Positions 51,707 through 60,986 of a stretch of DNA of 64,000 nucleotides are shown here, in pieces. Location of the stretch: NCBI GenBank assembly GCA_016793325.1, contig JAEUKI010000024.1, forward strand, positions 87,130 through 151,129, in the 5' to 3' direction. The number at the start of each line of letters is the position of its first letter. Within the stretch, counting starts at the first letter, position 1. Source of the stretch: Myxococcales bacterium (lineage in GTDB: Bacteria > Myxococcota_A > Polyangia > Polyangiales > Ga0077539). The notes beneath the pieces were generated by a model. It saw nothing but the letters and a program-made list of their open reading frames with translations, did not search any database and was not told where the DNA came from. A program made the position numbers and the translations under genes.

Positions 51707-52675
51707 ATGCAAAACGAGTCCTTTCGCTCGCCGGACGAGCAGGCGATGGTCGAGGCAGCACGGCAGCGCGCGCAGATCGCGTACGCCGAGCTGACGGCCG
51801 CCGTTCAAGAGGCACAAAGAATCAACGTCGACCTGATTCGCAAGGGAATGCAGCCGCTCCTCGTCGGGCAGTTCAACGCCCCGACGGCGACGCCGGGCAC
51901 GTCGTCGTCCGCCGAGCTCGTTCGTGTGTTCGACGGGCAAGCGAGCTGGTACGCGGGCGAGTGCGCGCAGTTGAAGAGCCGCCTCGCGCAAGTGCGGGGC
52001 CAGCTCGACGCGTTGAACCGGCCGCCCGCCGCGCTCGCGCCCGCGCCGAGGCACGTCCCGTTCGGAATGAAGTTCGCCGAGCTCACGCGCGTCCCGTGGA
52101 CGTGGCTTCGACTGCTGCTGTTTCCCCCGTTTGCGATGCTCGCGGCGATGCCCGTCGCGGGTCTCTACGTGCTCGGTCCGCTGGTCGCGATGGGCGCCGT
52201 TCTCGCGGCGCTCGCGGCCCTGTGGCTGTACGGGTTGCGCGTCGGGCTCAAGCGAGCGCGCCTGCTCGCGGTCGGCGACGTGGCGACGATCCTCCAGCGC
52301 ACCGAGAACATCACCGGCACCCGCAACCGCAACGTCCCGATGCTCCGCGCCCTCGGGTGGAACGTCTTCGTCGAGACCTACTCGGGCCACGGTCGCAAGA
52401 CGGACCTCGTCGTGCAGAGCCCCCGCGGCGCGACCGCGAAGCTCTCGGTGAGCCACGGGCCGCCGTTCGACGGCGTCGTCCTCGTCGATCCCGAGACGGG
52501 CTACGCCTGCGCCAACATCGACCTCGGATCGTGTCCGCAGCCAGACGTCTCTGGACAATGGACCGGATCGCTCTCGATGCGCACGTGGCTCACGTCGATC
52601 GGCGCGGTCGTGATGACGCTCGCCATCGCGCTCAGCATGGTGCTCTCGCCCCTCGAAGCGACGTCGCTGCTCTGA
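51707..52675 (+). CDS. Membrane protein of unknown function
   Basis: 322 residues. The N-terminal about 110 residues are helical and cytosolic. Two membrane helices lie at about 128-180 (FPPFAMLAAMPVAGLYVLG and the next), then a soluble part (GWNVFVETYSGHGRKTDLVV, ATAKLSVSHGP), and one helix near the end (about 295-315). No family recognised. Its stop is 7 bases from that of the convergent AlkB-like gene. Confidence 0.72.
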   Translation: MQNESFRSPDEQAMVEAARQRAQIAYAELTAAVQEAQRINVDLIRKGMQPLLVGQFNAPTATPGTSSSAELVRVFDGQASWYAGECAQLKSRLAQVRGQLDALNRPPAALAPAPRHVPFGMKFAELTRVPWTWLRLLLFPPFAMLAAMPVAGLYVLGPLVAMGAVLAALAALWLYGLRVGLKRARLLAVGDVATILQRTENITGTRNRNVPMLRALGWNVFVETYSGHGRKTDLVVQSPRGATAKLSVSHGPPFDGVVLVDPETGYACANIDLGSCPQPDVSGQWTGSLSMRTWLTSIGAVVMTLAIALSMVLSPLEATSLL

Positions 52676-52682
52676 GCGAAGC

Positions 52683-53288
52683 TCACTTCATCACGCGAAA
52701 CGTCAGATTGACCCGCTTTTCGCGGCACCGAACGCGCTCGGGAACGCGGTGCTGATAGCACCGCTGCGTCGCCCCGCCCATGATGAGCAGCGAGCCGCTC
52801 TCGAGCGCGACCGTGACGCTCGCCTTTCCGCTCGTCCCGCGTCGGAGCGCAAAATCCCTCGTCGCGCCGAGCGAGAGCGACGCGATCGGCGCGTCTCGCA
52901 CGAGGTCGTGCTCGTCGTCCGCGTGCCACCCGAGCGTGACCTCACCGTCCGCGTACTCGTTGCACAGCGCGAAGTTGAAGTTCGCGTCCGCCGCACGATT
53001 GACCCGCTCGAGCAGCGATCCAAACCCTTCTGGCCACGGGTGCGCGGCGCGCTCGACGCCCGAGTAGCGATAGCGCACGCCGGGCTCGCCGATCGCGCAG
53101 CTCCGTCGGCGAACGGGGATCGCCTTTCCGAAGATCACCGGCGCTTCGGCCTCGAACGGCAGCTCCTTCGCGAGCCGTTCGAACCACCGTTCGCTCTCGT
53201 ATCGATCGAGAAACGCGCTGTCGTACGAGACCCAACAGCCCCGCTCCTTGTCATCGATCAGAAGGCCCCGCGTCGCGAAGAGACTCAT
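52683..53288 (-). CDS. AlkB-like 2-oxoglutarate/Fe(II)-dependent dioxygenase
   Basis: About 201 residues. The iron site HAD (in GWHADDEHDL) and the distal His (YQHRVPER), plus the 2-oxoglutarate-binding RVNLTFR, are all present, as is the RYRYSG-type nucleotide-recognition region. AlkB enzymes reverse alkylation damage in DNA or RNA by oxidative demethylation. The start is taken at ATG 53288 (MSLFATRG); it overlaps the end of the upstream gene by 38 bases, and another in-frame ATG lies at 53321. The family includes demethylases of other substrates, so I give no symbol. Confidence 0.85.
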   Translation of the reverse strand: MSLFATRGLLIDDKERGCWVSYDSAFLDRYESERWFERLAKELPFEAEAPVIFGKAIPVRRRSCAIGEPGVRYRYSGVERAAHPWPEGFGSLLERVNRAADANFNFALCNEYADGEVTLGWHADDEHDLVRDAPIASLSLGATRDFALRRGTSGKASVTVALESGSLLIMGGATQRCYQHRVPERVRCREKRVNLTFRVMK

Positions 53289-54903
53289 CGGCGACGCCGT
53301 TCGTAGCACGCGTCGATCCATCTCGGTCGCCGTCGCCTTCGGTCCAGCAATCGCGCGTCGGCGGCGCCCGCCACGCCCTCGGCGTTCGCTGTGGAAGCGC
53401 GTCGAACGCGCGCTGCGCCGCGCTCGCCCCGCCACACGCCCGCGCGAGGCAGAGCACCGCGGACTGCTGCAGCGACGAGTCCGCGGACGGCGCCGCGTCC
53501 ATCGCCGCTCGAACGACGTCTGCGCCGCACGACTCACGGAGTCGAATCGCCGCGAACAACGCGGGGTCCGCGCATCGTTCGCGGGCTTGCTCGGACGACG
53601 AGAGGCACGTCTGCTCGAGGCCCGAGCTGCTCACGTAGTCGTACGGCCCCGCGAAGAGCGCCATCGCCGCGGCGCGCGCGCTCGCGCGATCCGCGCACCG
53701 GTGGACGGTCTGCAACGCGACAAGCCTCGTGAGCCCGCGCTGCTCGCCCGCTGCGAGCGCGGTCCCCATGCGCACGACAGACCCCGCGATCGTCGAGCAC
53801 ACGTCGCTCAGCCCCGCGCGCGCCGCGACGAGCCCGATCGCCTCGACGCGCGTGGGCGTGCACAGCGTCGGCGCTCGCGTCGCGTCCGAACACGCCGCCA
53901 CCAGCGCGTTGGCCAACGCCGCGGCGCGCTCCGTCGCGATCGCGCTCGGGACTTGGCGCAACACGCTCACGATGGGCGCGCGCATGGCTCCGAGGCGCGT
54001 TCGCGCGTCGCTCGGATCGATCGCGTCGAGCGCCCTTCGCGCCAGCGCGTCGTCTCGCGAGAGCGCCGTCGCGAGCCGCTCGTACACGCTGAGCGGAAGC
54101 GCGTCGGAAGAGCCCATCGCCCAGTCGAGCGCGCGGTCGAGCACGAGCCCTTCGGTCGTCGCGACGATCCCCGTCGCGCTGATCGATCGCGGTCCGTCGC
54201 TCGGCTCGGTCGCGACCGTATCGCCGCCTCGATCGCGCACCGCCACACGTACGCGCCGCACCGTCGGCCCGCTCGGCGCGCTGCCCGGCGCCATCGAGGC
54301 GTCGAACTCTTCGCGCAGCCACGCCTCGGCCGTGCGAGGAAGCGCCGCGAGCGCGTCCGCGCAGCGCGCTGCCTCGACCGTTCGCCGGACGATCGACACG
54401 GTATTTTGCAGCATGAACGCGCCGAGCCACCGCAGCGATCCCGCCGGGTGCGCGCGTCCCGAGCGCGCTCGCACACGAAACGCGACGCGTCCCGGCATCG
54501 CAGGGTCCGCGCACTGCTCGATCACCGCGTTGCCTCCGTCCATGTCCTCGCGCTGCGCCGGTGAGAGGTCGCGATCCCACGCTTGAAAAGTGGTCACGAT
54601 CGCGATCTCTTCGAGCGGCTGGCCTCCGACGGACCCAAACACCGTCACGCGAATCGAGCGCTTGAGTCCCGGCCGCTGAAACGCCGGAAGATGCCCGCCC
54701 GACGTGATCGGTCCCTCGGTCCACGAGCGAGCGCTCACCTCGATGACCAACGCGCGGTCGCCCACGGTGATCCGCTCGCGCGGCGCCGGGCGCGGGGCGC
54801 TCGCGTCGCCCGGCGCGTCGCCCGCGCGCGACGAGCGAAGGCGCTCACAGGACATCGACAGCACGAGGGTCGCAAGGACAACGCGCTCCGCGATTCGTCT
54901 CAC
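53251..54903 (-). CDS. Probable lipoprotein of unknown function
   Basis: 550 residues from a GTG at 54903 giving VRRIAERVVLATLVLSMSC, a signal with a weak lipobox. The mature protein has an Asp/Ala/Pro-rich linker, a beta-rich domain to about residue 230 and a helical, Ala-rich domain with paired Cys (HEAT-like appearance but not a confident match). Its 3' end overlaps the AlkB-like gene, so the two are co-transcribed. Confidence 0.7.
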   Translation of the reverse strand: MRRIAERVVLATLVLSMSCERLRSSRAGDAPGDASAPRPAPRERITVGDRALVIEVSARSWTEGPITSGGHLPAFQRPGLKRSIRVTVFGSVGGQPLEEIAIVTTFQAWDRDLSPAQREDMDGGNAVIEQCADPAMPGRVAFRVRARSGRAHPAGSLRWLGAFMLQNTVSIVRRTVEAARCADALAALPRTAEAWLREEFDASMAPGSAPSGPTVRRVRVAVRDRGGDTVATEPSDGPRSISATGIVATTEGLVLDRALDWAMGSSDALPLSVYERLATALSRDDALARRALDAIDPSDARTRLGAMRAPIVSVLRQVPSAIATERAAALANALVAACSDATRAPTLCTPTRVEAIGLVAARAGLSDVCSTIAGSVVRMGTALAAGEQRGLTRLVALQTVHRCADRASARAAAMALFAGPYDYVSSSGLEQTCLSSSEQARERCADPALFAAIRLRESCGADVVRAAMDAAPSADSSLQQSAVLCLARACGGASAAQRAFDALPQRTPRAWRAPPTRDCWTEGDGDRDGSTRATNGVADESLRDAGPSDR

Positions 54904-55101
54904 GCGCGCGAGTGTGCCCGACGCGCGTCGCCCGTGGGAGCGCCGATCCGTTGAGTCACGCGCCCTGCGCGAGCTCGAAGCGCTGTCGTCGGTGGACGCA
55001 AACGACCGTTGGTCACACACGCGCGACCCTTCGTCGGAGTTTTTGCGGCGCGCGACGAAGTGCTCGCGGCGCTTCGCGACACCCTGAGATAAGCTGCCGC
55101 C

Positions 55102-55716
55102 GTGCGCGTCCGGTTTGCTGTGTGGGCGTTGCTCGCCACGACGATCGCGGCGGGCGTCAGCGCGATCGCCCCCGCTGCGAGCGCGCAATCGCGCCGCTTG
55201 TTGATCCGCTCGAACGTCCGCGACATCACGCTACGGGCCACCAACGGCGTGTCGCTCGACTCGCGCCCGCCTCGAACGATCAACGGCTGCCAACTCCCGT
55301 GCGCCGAGCGCGTGCGCCGCACGGGGCGCTTCTGGATCCAGGGGCCCGAGATCTTCACGTCGGCGCCGTTCGAGATTCCGCTGACCGCGACGCGACTCGA
55401 CGTGTTCGCGACGACCAACGCCGCGCGCAGCGCCTACGAAACTCGTCGCGTCGTGCTCTCGGCGCTCTCGGGGCTCAGCGTCACCGCGGCGTCGGTGACG
55501 TGGGTGCTCTTCTTTCTCTTCAACGCGAGCTCGCCAATGACCCTCGCGCCCGGCAGCACACAAGAGGGGCTCGTGACCGCGTCGACGATCCTCACCGCGA
55601 CGAGCGCGCTCACCTCGCTCGGAATCGTGATCAACCTCGGAACCGACCCGGGGCCGACGCGCGTCTACGATGACCGCGGTCAGTTGCTCACGAACCCGCG
55701 TCGCTCGGAGTGGTGA
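55102..55716 (+). CDS. Secreted or membrane protein of unknown function
   Basis: 204 residues from GTG 55102. A signal peptide ends near SAQ. The middle (LLIRSNVRDITLRATNG ... CQLPC) is strand-rich with two Cys. Two membrane helices follow (about 112-142 and 150-178). No family recognised. Monocistronic between two minus-strand genes. Confidence 0.65.
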   Translation: MRVRFAVWALLATTIAAGVSAIAPAASAQSRRLLIRSNVRDITLRATNGVSLDSRPPRTINGCQLPCAERVRRTGRFWIQGPEIFTSAPFEIPLTATRLDVFATTNAARSAYETRRVVLSALSGLSVTAASVTWVLFFLFNASSPMTLAPGSTQEGLVTASTILTATSALTSLGIVINLGTDPGPTRVYDDRGQLLTNPRRSEW

Positions 55717-55750
55717 ACGCTCTGCCGAACCGCGGCTCGAGCGCGGTCGG

Positions 55751-56350
55751 TCAGTTGCAGACGCCAGCGCCGGTCGTGCAGTTGGCGAACTGAAACTCCG
55801 CCCACTCGGGGTCGGCCGTCGCGACGGCGGGGGGCGCGGTGCCGTTCACGCGGCGCGCGTTGCTCGCGTTGTCGCGGACCTGCGAGCAGCGGAGCGTCCC
55901 GGACACCGAGTTCGCCGTGATGGACGAGACGCGAACGTCGCAGCCGCCCATCCCGCCCGCGCCGCCCGCGGTCACGTTGGTGATGCGCGCCGCGCCGAAC
56001 GCCGCGCTCACGCGGCCGTTGGCCACGACGCCGCTGCCCGACGAGGTTCCGCACACGCGCGTGAGCCCTTGCAGCTGCCCGTCGCTCGAGCGCTGCTCGA
56101 TGCGCACACGAAATCGAAAGCCCGAACCTTCGGCGTCGATGAAGCAGCCCACGTCGAGCGCGGGGAGCGGCATCGTGCGCGTAAACCCTTCGAGCAGCGG
56201 GTTCGGCGCGTTGCCGCACTCTTGCTGCCCGACCACGGTCGTGTCGCACTGGTAGCTCCACACGAGGCGACCGGTCGTCGGGGGAGGAGGAGGGCCACAG
56301 CTGATGACGACCGCGCCAACAAGGGCGGCGCCGAAAATCGATGCGCGCAT
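55751..56350 (-). CDS. Small lipoprotein
   Basis: 199 residues. Lipobox VVISC at about residue 18, then a Pro run. The rest is beta-rich with about ten Cys, compatible with disulfides. No domain recognised. It lies 114 bases downstream of the cystathionine gene on the same strand; a shared transcript is possible. Confidence 0.72.
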   Translation of the reverse strand: MRASIFGAALVGAVVISCGPPPPPTTGRLVWSYQCDTTVVGQQECGNAPNPLLEGFTRTMPLPALDVGCFIDAEGSGFRFRVRIEQRSSDGQLQGLTRVCGTSSGSGVVANGRVSAAFGAARITNVTAGGAGGMGGCDVRVSSITANSVSGTLRCSQVRDNASNARRVNGTAPPAVATADPEWAEFQFANCTTGAGVCN

Positions 56351-56464
56351 GGTGTTCTTGCGGCGGAAGCTATCACAGTCCCCGAGGCTGGCGAAGATCG
56401 CGCAGCGCGCGCCGCGTCGCGCTGCGGAACCGAAGCGCGGCGACGGAGGATTCGAATCCAGCGC

Positions 56465-57628
56465 TCAGCCGCGCGAGGCCGCGAACGCGTTGGCCAGGTC
56501 GTCGCGAAGGTCGGCTTCGTGCTCGACCCCCACGGACACGCGGATCAACCCGTCGTCGATCCCCAGCTCCTTGCGCTGCTCGGCCGGAACGCTCGCGTGC
56601 GTCATCAACGCCGGATGCTCGATGAGCGACTCGACCCCGCCCAGGCTCTCGGCGCACGCGAACACCTTGGTGCTCGAGAGAAACGCCCGCGCGCGCGCCA
56701 GCGTGTCGCCGGATTTTCCCGGGCGGATCACGAACGAGATCATCCCGCCCGGCAGCGCCATCTGCCGCTTTGCGACCACGTAGTGCGGGTGCGACTCGAG
56801 CCCCGGATAGTGAACCTTCGCGACGTCCGGCTGCGCTTCGAGCCAACGCGCGAGGGCGAGCGCGGTCTTGCTCGCGCGCTCGACGCGGAGGTGAAGCGTC
56901 TTGATCCCGCGGAGCACCATGAAGCAATCGAACGGCGAGGGCACGGGCCCGAGCGCGTTCTGCAAGAACCGAAGCTTCTCGTGGAGCGCGTCGTCGTCGA
57001 GCACCACCGCGCCGCCGACCACGTCGCTGTGGCCGTTCAAGTACTTGGTCACCGAGTGCAGCACGATGTCCGCGCCGAGCGACAACGGCCGCTGAATCAC
57101 CGGCGTCGCAAACGTGTTGTCCACCACGAGCGTGACGCCCCGCTGCTTCGTCGTCTTCGCCAACGCCGCGATGTCGAACACCTTGAGCGTCGGGTTCGTC
57201 GGCGTCTCGAGCCACACGAGCTTCGTCTGCGCCGTCATCGCTCGCTCGAGCCGCGAGGGGTCCGAGAAGTCCACGAACGACGTCGTGATCCCCAGCGGCT
57301 CGAAGCAGCGCTTCAAGATTCGAAACGTCCCGCCGTACACATCGTCGCCGCACACCACGTGATCGCCCGGCCGCAGCATGTGGAGGATCGTCGTCGTCGC
57401 GCCGAGCCCCGAGCCGAACGACAGCCCGTGCTTGCCGCCCTCGAGCGCCGCGATGCACGCCTCGAGCGTGTTTCGCGTGGGATTTCCCGAGCGGGAGTAC
57501 TCGAAGCCCTTGTGCTCTCCCGGGCCGTCCTGCGCGAACGTGCTCGAGAGCACGATCGGAGTCATCACCGCGCCCGACGTTGGGTCCGGGTGCTGGCCAG
57601 CGTGTACGGCGAGGGTCTCGAGCTTCAT
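56465..57628 (-). CDS. Cystathionine gamma-synthase / gamma-lyase family PLP enzyme
   Basis: 387 residues, the usual length. PLP Lys in SVTKYLNGHSD, the tyrosine in EYSRSGNPT, and GGMISF and ESLGGVESL motifs identify the Cys/Met-metabolism PLP family. Members either make cystathionine from an O-acylhomoserine and Cys or split it to Cys. Sequence alone does not separate these; the neighbourhood contains metK but no clear metX or cbs. Start ATG 57628 (MKLETLAVHAG) is the conserved family start; a longer frame upstream runs into the divergent promoter region. Confidence 0.93.
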   Translation of the reverse strand: MKLETLAVHAGQHPDPTSGAVMTPIVLSSTFAQDGPGEHKGFEYSRSGNPTRNTLEACIAALEGGKHGLSFGSGLGATTTILHMLRPGDHVVCGDDVYGGTFRILKRCFEPLGITTSFVDFSDPSRLERAMTAQTKLVWLETPTNPTLKVFDIAALAKTTKQRGVTLVVDNTFATPVIQRPLSLGADIVLHSVTKYLNGHSDVVGGAVVLDDDALHEKLRFLQNALGPVPSPFDCFMVLRGIKTLHLRVERASKTALALARWLEAQPDVAKVHYPGLESHPHYVVAKRQMALPGGMISFVIRPGKSGDTLARARAFLSSTKVFACAESLGGVESLIEHPALMTHASVPAEQRKELGIDDGLIRVSVGVEHEADLRDDLANAFAASRG

Positions 57629-57739
57629 GCTCGATCGGGTACACCAACTCGCCCCCCGACGCACGACCGCCGCTGCCGCGACGCACAATCTCTCGCTCCC
57701 CGCGCAACTCGCATCCCGCCCCTCGGATAGCGCCGGCCC

Positions 57740-58507
57740 ATGCACGTCCACGGTCTGTCGCTGCGCCGCTCGGCGCTGGTCCTTTCGCTCTGCGCGCTCG
57801 TCGGGTGCGCCACCATCCCCCTCAATCGTCGGGCCGCCGAGTTCAACGCGCGCGGCTCGGCCCAGCTCGCCGCCGGTGACCTCGACGCCGCCGAAGCGAG
57901 CCTCCAGCTCGCCCTCGAGTACAACGACCGCTACGCCGAGCCCTACAACAACCTGGGTCTCGTCGCGATGACCCGCGGTCGGTTACGAGAGGCGCGCGCG
58001 TTCTTCCGTCGCGCGGTGGCGCTCAACCCGGACTTCGGCGAGGCGTGGTCCAACCTCGGGCTCGCGCTCGTTCGACCCGCGGGCGAGGGCGACAGCGGCG
58101 ACAGCGACGCGGCCATCGACGCGTTTCGCTCGGCCCTCGCGGTCAACCCGGAGCTCCTCGCCCCGCGCATCAATCTCTGCCGAACGCTCCTCGCCCTTCG
58201 ACGAACGACCGAGGCCCTCGACCAAGCGCGCCGCGCCGTGCAGATGGCGCCCACGAGCGCCGTCGCCCACGCGCTCCGCGCCGAAGCCGCGCTCGCGATG
58301 GGGCTCGATGACGAAGCGCGCACAGCGGCACACGAAGCCGAACGAATCACCCCCTTCGCGCCGGACGTGCTCCTCACGAGCGCCCGCGTGCTCGCGTCCG
58401 CCGGTCGCTTCGATGACGCCCTCGCGCGCATCGCCCGCATCGAAAACGACCCTGTCCGCGGCCAGGACGCGCGCGCCCTGCGTCAGCTCATCGCGCGTGG
58501 CCAGTAG
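57740..58507 (+). CDS. TPR-repeat lipoprotein
   Basis: 255 residues. Lipobox ALVGC near residue 24. Tetratricopeptide repeats occupy about 34-245 (AEPYNNLGLVAMTRGRLREA, GEAWSNLGLALVRP and more). Such lipoproteins often serve as assembly factors or pilotins at the outer membrane, as PilF does. No pilus genes are nearby, so no symbol is given. Confidence 0.85.
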   Translation: MHVHGLSLRRSALVLSLCALVGCATIPLNRRAAEFNARGSAQLAAGDLDAAEASLQLALEYNDRYAEPYNNLGLVAMTRGRLREARAFFRRAVALNPDFGEAWSNLGLALVRPAGEGDSGDSDAAIDAFRSALAVNPELLAPRINLCRTLLALRRTTEALDQARRAVQMAPTSAVAHALRAEAALAMGLDDEARTAAHEAERITPFAPDVLLTSARVLASAGRFDDALARIARIENDPVRGQDARALRQLIARGQ

Positions 58508-58537
58508 CGCTTCGACGCTCCCCGTTCGATCGGCGCT

Positions 58538-58575
58538 CCCCCCCAGAGTCACTGCCCCCCCCCAACATCGCCCCC
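58538..58575 (-). repeat. Poly-G tracts on the minus strand (G-quadruplex candidate)
   Basis: Runs of 7, 9 and 5 C on the plus strand (58538-58544, 58555-58563, 58571-58575) lie between the convergent stops at 58507 and 58591. On the minus strand these are G-runs with 7-10 base loops that could form a quadruplex near the end of the PilZ transcript. Confidence 0.45.
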
Positions 58576-58590
58576 ACCTCGCCGCGCTCG

Positions 58591-60714
58591 CTAGCGTCGC
58601 GGCCGCGGGATCGACGCCACGCGAACGCCCGCCGCCGAGGGCCTCGGCGCGCTCGCCACGCGCGTGGTGGGCGCTGCGAGCGTCACTTCGAGCACGTCGC
58701 CCCGAGCGCGCGCCGAAAACTGCGGGGCCGCGCCGTGGAAGCGCAGCGTGAACTCCGCGTTTCCTCCGCGGTTGTACGCGCCAGCGCCAGCGATCCGCGG
58801 GTCGAGTCGAACGAACGTCGCCGCGCGATCGAGCACTCGTCGGCCCGCCACGCGGAAGCTCAGCGAGTCGCTCCCCGATGCTCCGCCCGCGAGCTGCGTG
58901 ATCGGACCGTCGAGCCGGAGTCGAAGCGTCGTCCCGGTGCGCACCGCCGGAGAGCCGATCGGACGAACGGGACCCGCGGGCTCGGCGCGCGTCGCGACCT
59001 GCGCTTGCGCTCGTTGCGCGCGCGTCGCCGGCGTGATCGCCGCGTCGCGTCGCACCGTGGGCTGCTCGGAGTCCACGTTGGCGTTGCGCGAGCGCGCCGC
59101 AGCCACGAGGTCCGTCGGCATCCGACGCTGCGCCGCCGGTTGAATCGCAGGGCGATTCGAATTCGTGGGCGCGTTTTCAGCGGGCTCGGCCATCGTCGGC
59201 TCCGCCGCGTTGCTCGGCGCCGCCGCGGTGTTGGCCGCGGTCGTCGCGCTGTTGTCCGTGATCGCGGGCGTCGCGGCGGGCGTCGACTCGACGGCGACCT
59301 GCGGCCGGGGCGTCTGCGGACGGGGCGCGCGGCTGCTCGTCGCGAGCGCGAACACGATCGCGGACACGCCGAACGCCGCCAGCCCGATCATCGCGTACTT
59401 GCGACGCACCGACGGGGCCGTCGACGCGAGGGACGTGAGCGACTCCGCGGCTTCGACGGGCTCTGCGCCCGGGTTCTGCTTGCGAAGCGTCGGACGAACG
59501 CCCGCGAGCGACGGGGCCTTCGCGGTCGTTCGCTCGTTCGGCGAGGCCTTGGGCGCCTCGGGAAGCGCGACGGGCTTTCCGGTGATCTTCGCGCGGACCT
59601 TCGCGACGAGCGTGCCGACGACGAGCGCGATCGACGCGAAGAGCTTCGCGAGCGCAGGGCTCGCCTTGGCCCACGCGCTCTTGCTCGTCGTGCGAACGCG
59701 CTCGAGCGCCGACACGAGCCACGCAGGAGCGCTCGACCGCGAGGCGAGCGACGAGGGCGCCTGCGACTCGCCCGATTCACTGCGCGCAGCGTTGGCGCGG
59801 GCAGCGCCGTCGGCGGACGAGAGGACCTCGGTCCCCGTTCCAGGACGCGCGGCGGCGATCGCGACCGTGTCTGCGTTCTCGAGCTCCGAGCGATGCGCGT
59901 GGCGATCGGCTGCGGGCGCGTCGTCTTGGGTGCTCGCCGCGAGCGGCTCGTCGACGTGCGCCGCGTGCACGCTCGGCGCGGTCTTGTGCTTGGGCCGACT
60001 GACCGGGGTCACTTGTTCGACTGGCTCGTCGATGGGCGCGCGCGCGGCGGGCGCCTTGGTCACGGCCTTCGGCGTCGGCAGGACGATCGCCGCGTGTTTT
60101 CCCGTGGCGTTTGCGCCATCGAGGATCACCGTCAACACCAGCCTCGCGTGCTGGGTCGCAGGATCGATGTCGACGGTGACGTCCTCGAGCTTGCCCTTGG
60201 ACTTGCCCTTGACGCCCTCGACTTCGACGCGCTCGCCGAGCGTGATGAACGAAAGGTCCATCCCCACGACGACCGCCCCTTCGGCCTCGTGTTGGACGCG
60301 CGCCTTCAACGGCTCGGCCATCTTCGGGAGCCGCAGGCGCACGCGATCGTCCTTCGCTTGCTGCGCGCTCGCGGCGTTGGGCTCGCAGTGCTTCTCGAGC
60401 GCGACGCGGTCGTGCTTCGAGAGCTCCGTGAAGCGCAGGCCGAACGCGCCCGACTCCGAGCCGTCGTCGCGCGCCCACACGACCTGTCCGCGCGCTTGAA
60501 CGGTCCGAGGCTCTTGGCTGTCGAGCACGAAGCGGCAGTCGAGCTCGCTCCCGATGTCCGGCAGGTACGCGGTCTTCAGGGACATGCCTCCGATCGAGAT
60601 GTCCACCGCGTCCGCTTCGTAGCCCTCGGGCTCGTCGGGCATGGCGAGCTCGACCGTTCCGTTGAATCGCCTCCGCGTCGCCTCGCGGCGCTCGGCGTTT
60701 GCACTCGTCCCCAT
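58591..60714 (-). CDS. PilZ-domain membrane protein with AMIN-like C-terminus
   Basis: 707 residues. A perfect AAGGAGG (60728-60722) lies 7 bases before ATG 60714. N-terminal PilZ domain (about 1-110) with the c-di-GMP-binding Arg cluster (RRR) and DISIGG motif, suggesting ligand binding. A low-complexity Ala/Pro/Thr-rich region with a single TM (about 438-460) follows. The C-terminal about 90 residues resemble an AMIN domain (LRLRLDGPITQL ... LRFHG), which binds peptidoglycan in PilQ and amidases. It would link c-di-GMP in the cytosol to the cell wall. Divergent from the double-FHA gene. Confidence 0.82.
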   Translation of the reverse strand: MGTSANAERREATRRRFNGTVELAMPDEPEGYEADAVDISIGGMSLKTAYLPDIGSELDCRFVLDSQEPRTVQARGQVVWARDDGSESGAFGLRFTELSKHDRVALEKHCEPNAASAQQAKDDRVRLRLPKMAEPLKARVQHEAEGAVVVGMDLSFITLGERVEVEGVKGKSKGKLEDVTVDIDPATQHARLVLTVILDGANATGKHAAIVLPTPKAVTKAPAARAPIDEPVEQVTPVSRPKHKTAPSVHAAHVDEPLAASTQDDAPAADRHAHRSELENADTVAIAAARPGTGTEVLSSADGAARANAARSESGESQAPSSLASRSSAPAWLVSALERVRTTSKSAWAKASPALAKLFASIALVVGTLVAKVRAKITGKPVALPEAPKASPNERTTAKAPSLAGVRPTLRKQNPGAEPVEAAESLTSLASTAPSVRRKYAMIGLAAFGVSAIVFALATSSRAPRPQTPRPQVAVESTPAATPAITDNSATTAANTAAAPSNAAEPTMAEPAENAPTNSNRPAIQPAAQRRMPTDLVAAARSRNANVDSEQPTVRRDAAITPATRAQRAQAQVATRAEPAGPVRPIGSPAVRTGTTLRLRLDGPITQLAGGASGSDSLSFRVAGRRVLDRAATFVRLDPRIAGAGAYNRGGNAEFTLRFHGAAPQFSARARGDVLEVTLAAPTTRVASAPRPSAAGVRVASIPRPRR

Positions 60715-60986
60715 CACGCAACCTCCTTACGACACACCATGACGAGCCTCTTCTCGCGCCGCAGGGGGTGGAACCGTCTCACGTGTCGTCCGTCTGGCCA
60801 GTGAATCTCCAGACGAATCGACTCTCGTGCGTCCACGCTCGAAGCGGCGCCGCGCTTGTTTGCTATTCGGCTTCGAATCCCCCATTGCCTTGCCGCGCTC
60901 GACCCCGTCCACTTTTCGGCGGCGCCAATTCGAGGGCGCCTCCTCGAAACTTGACCCGAGTCGGTGATCGACGTAGCCGGACATGC

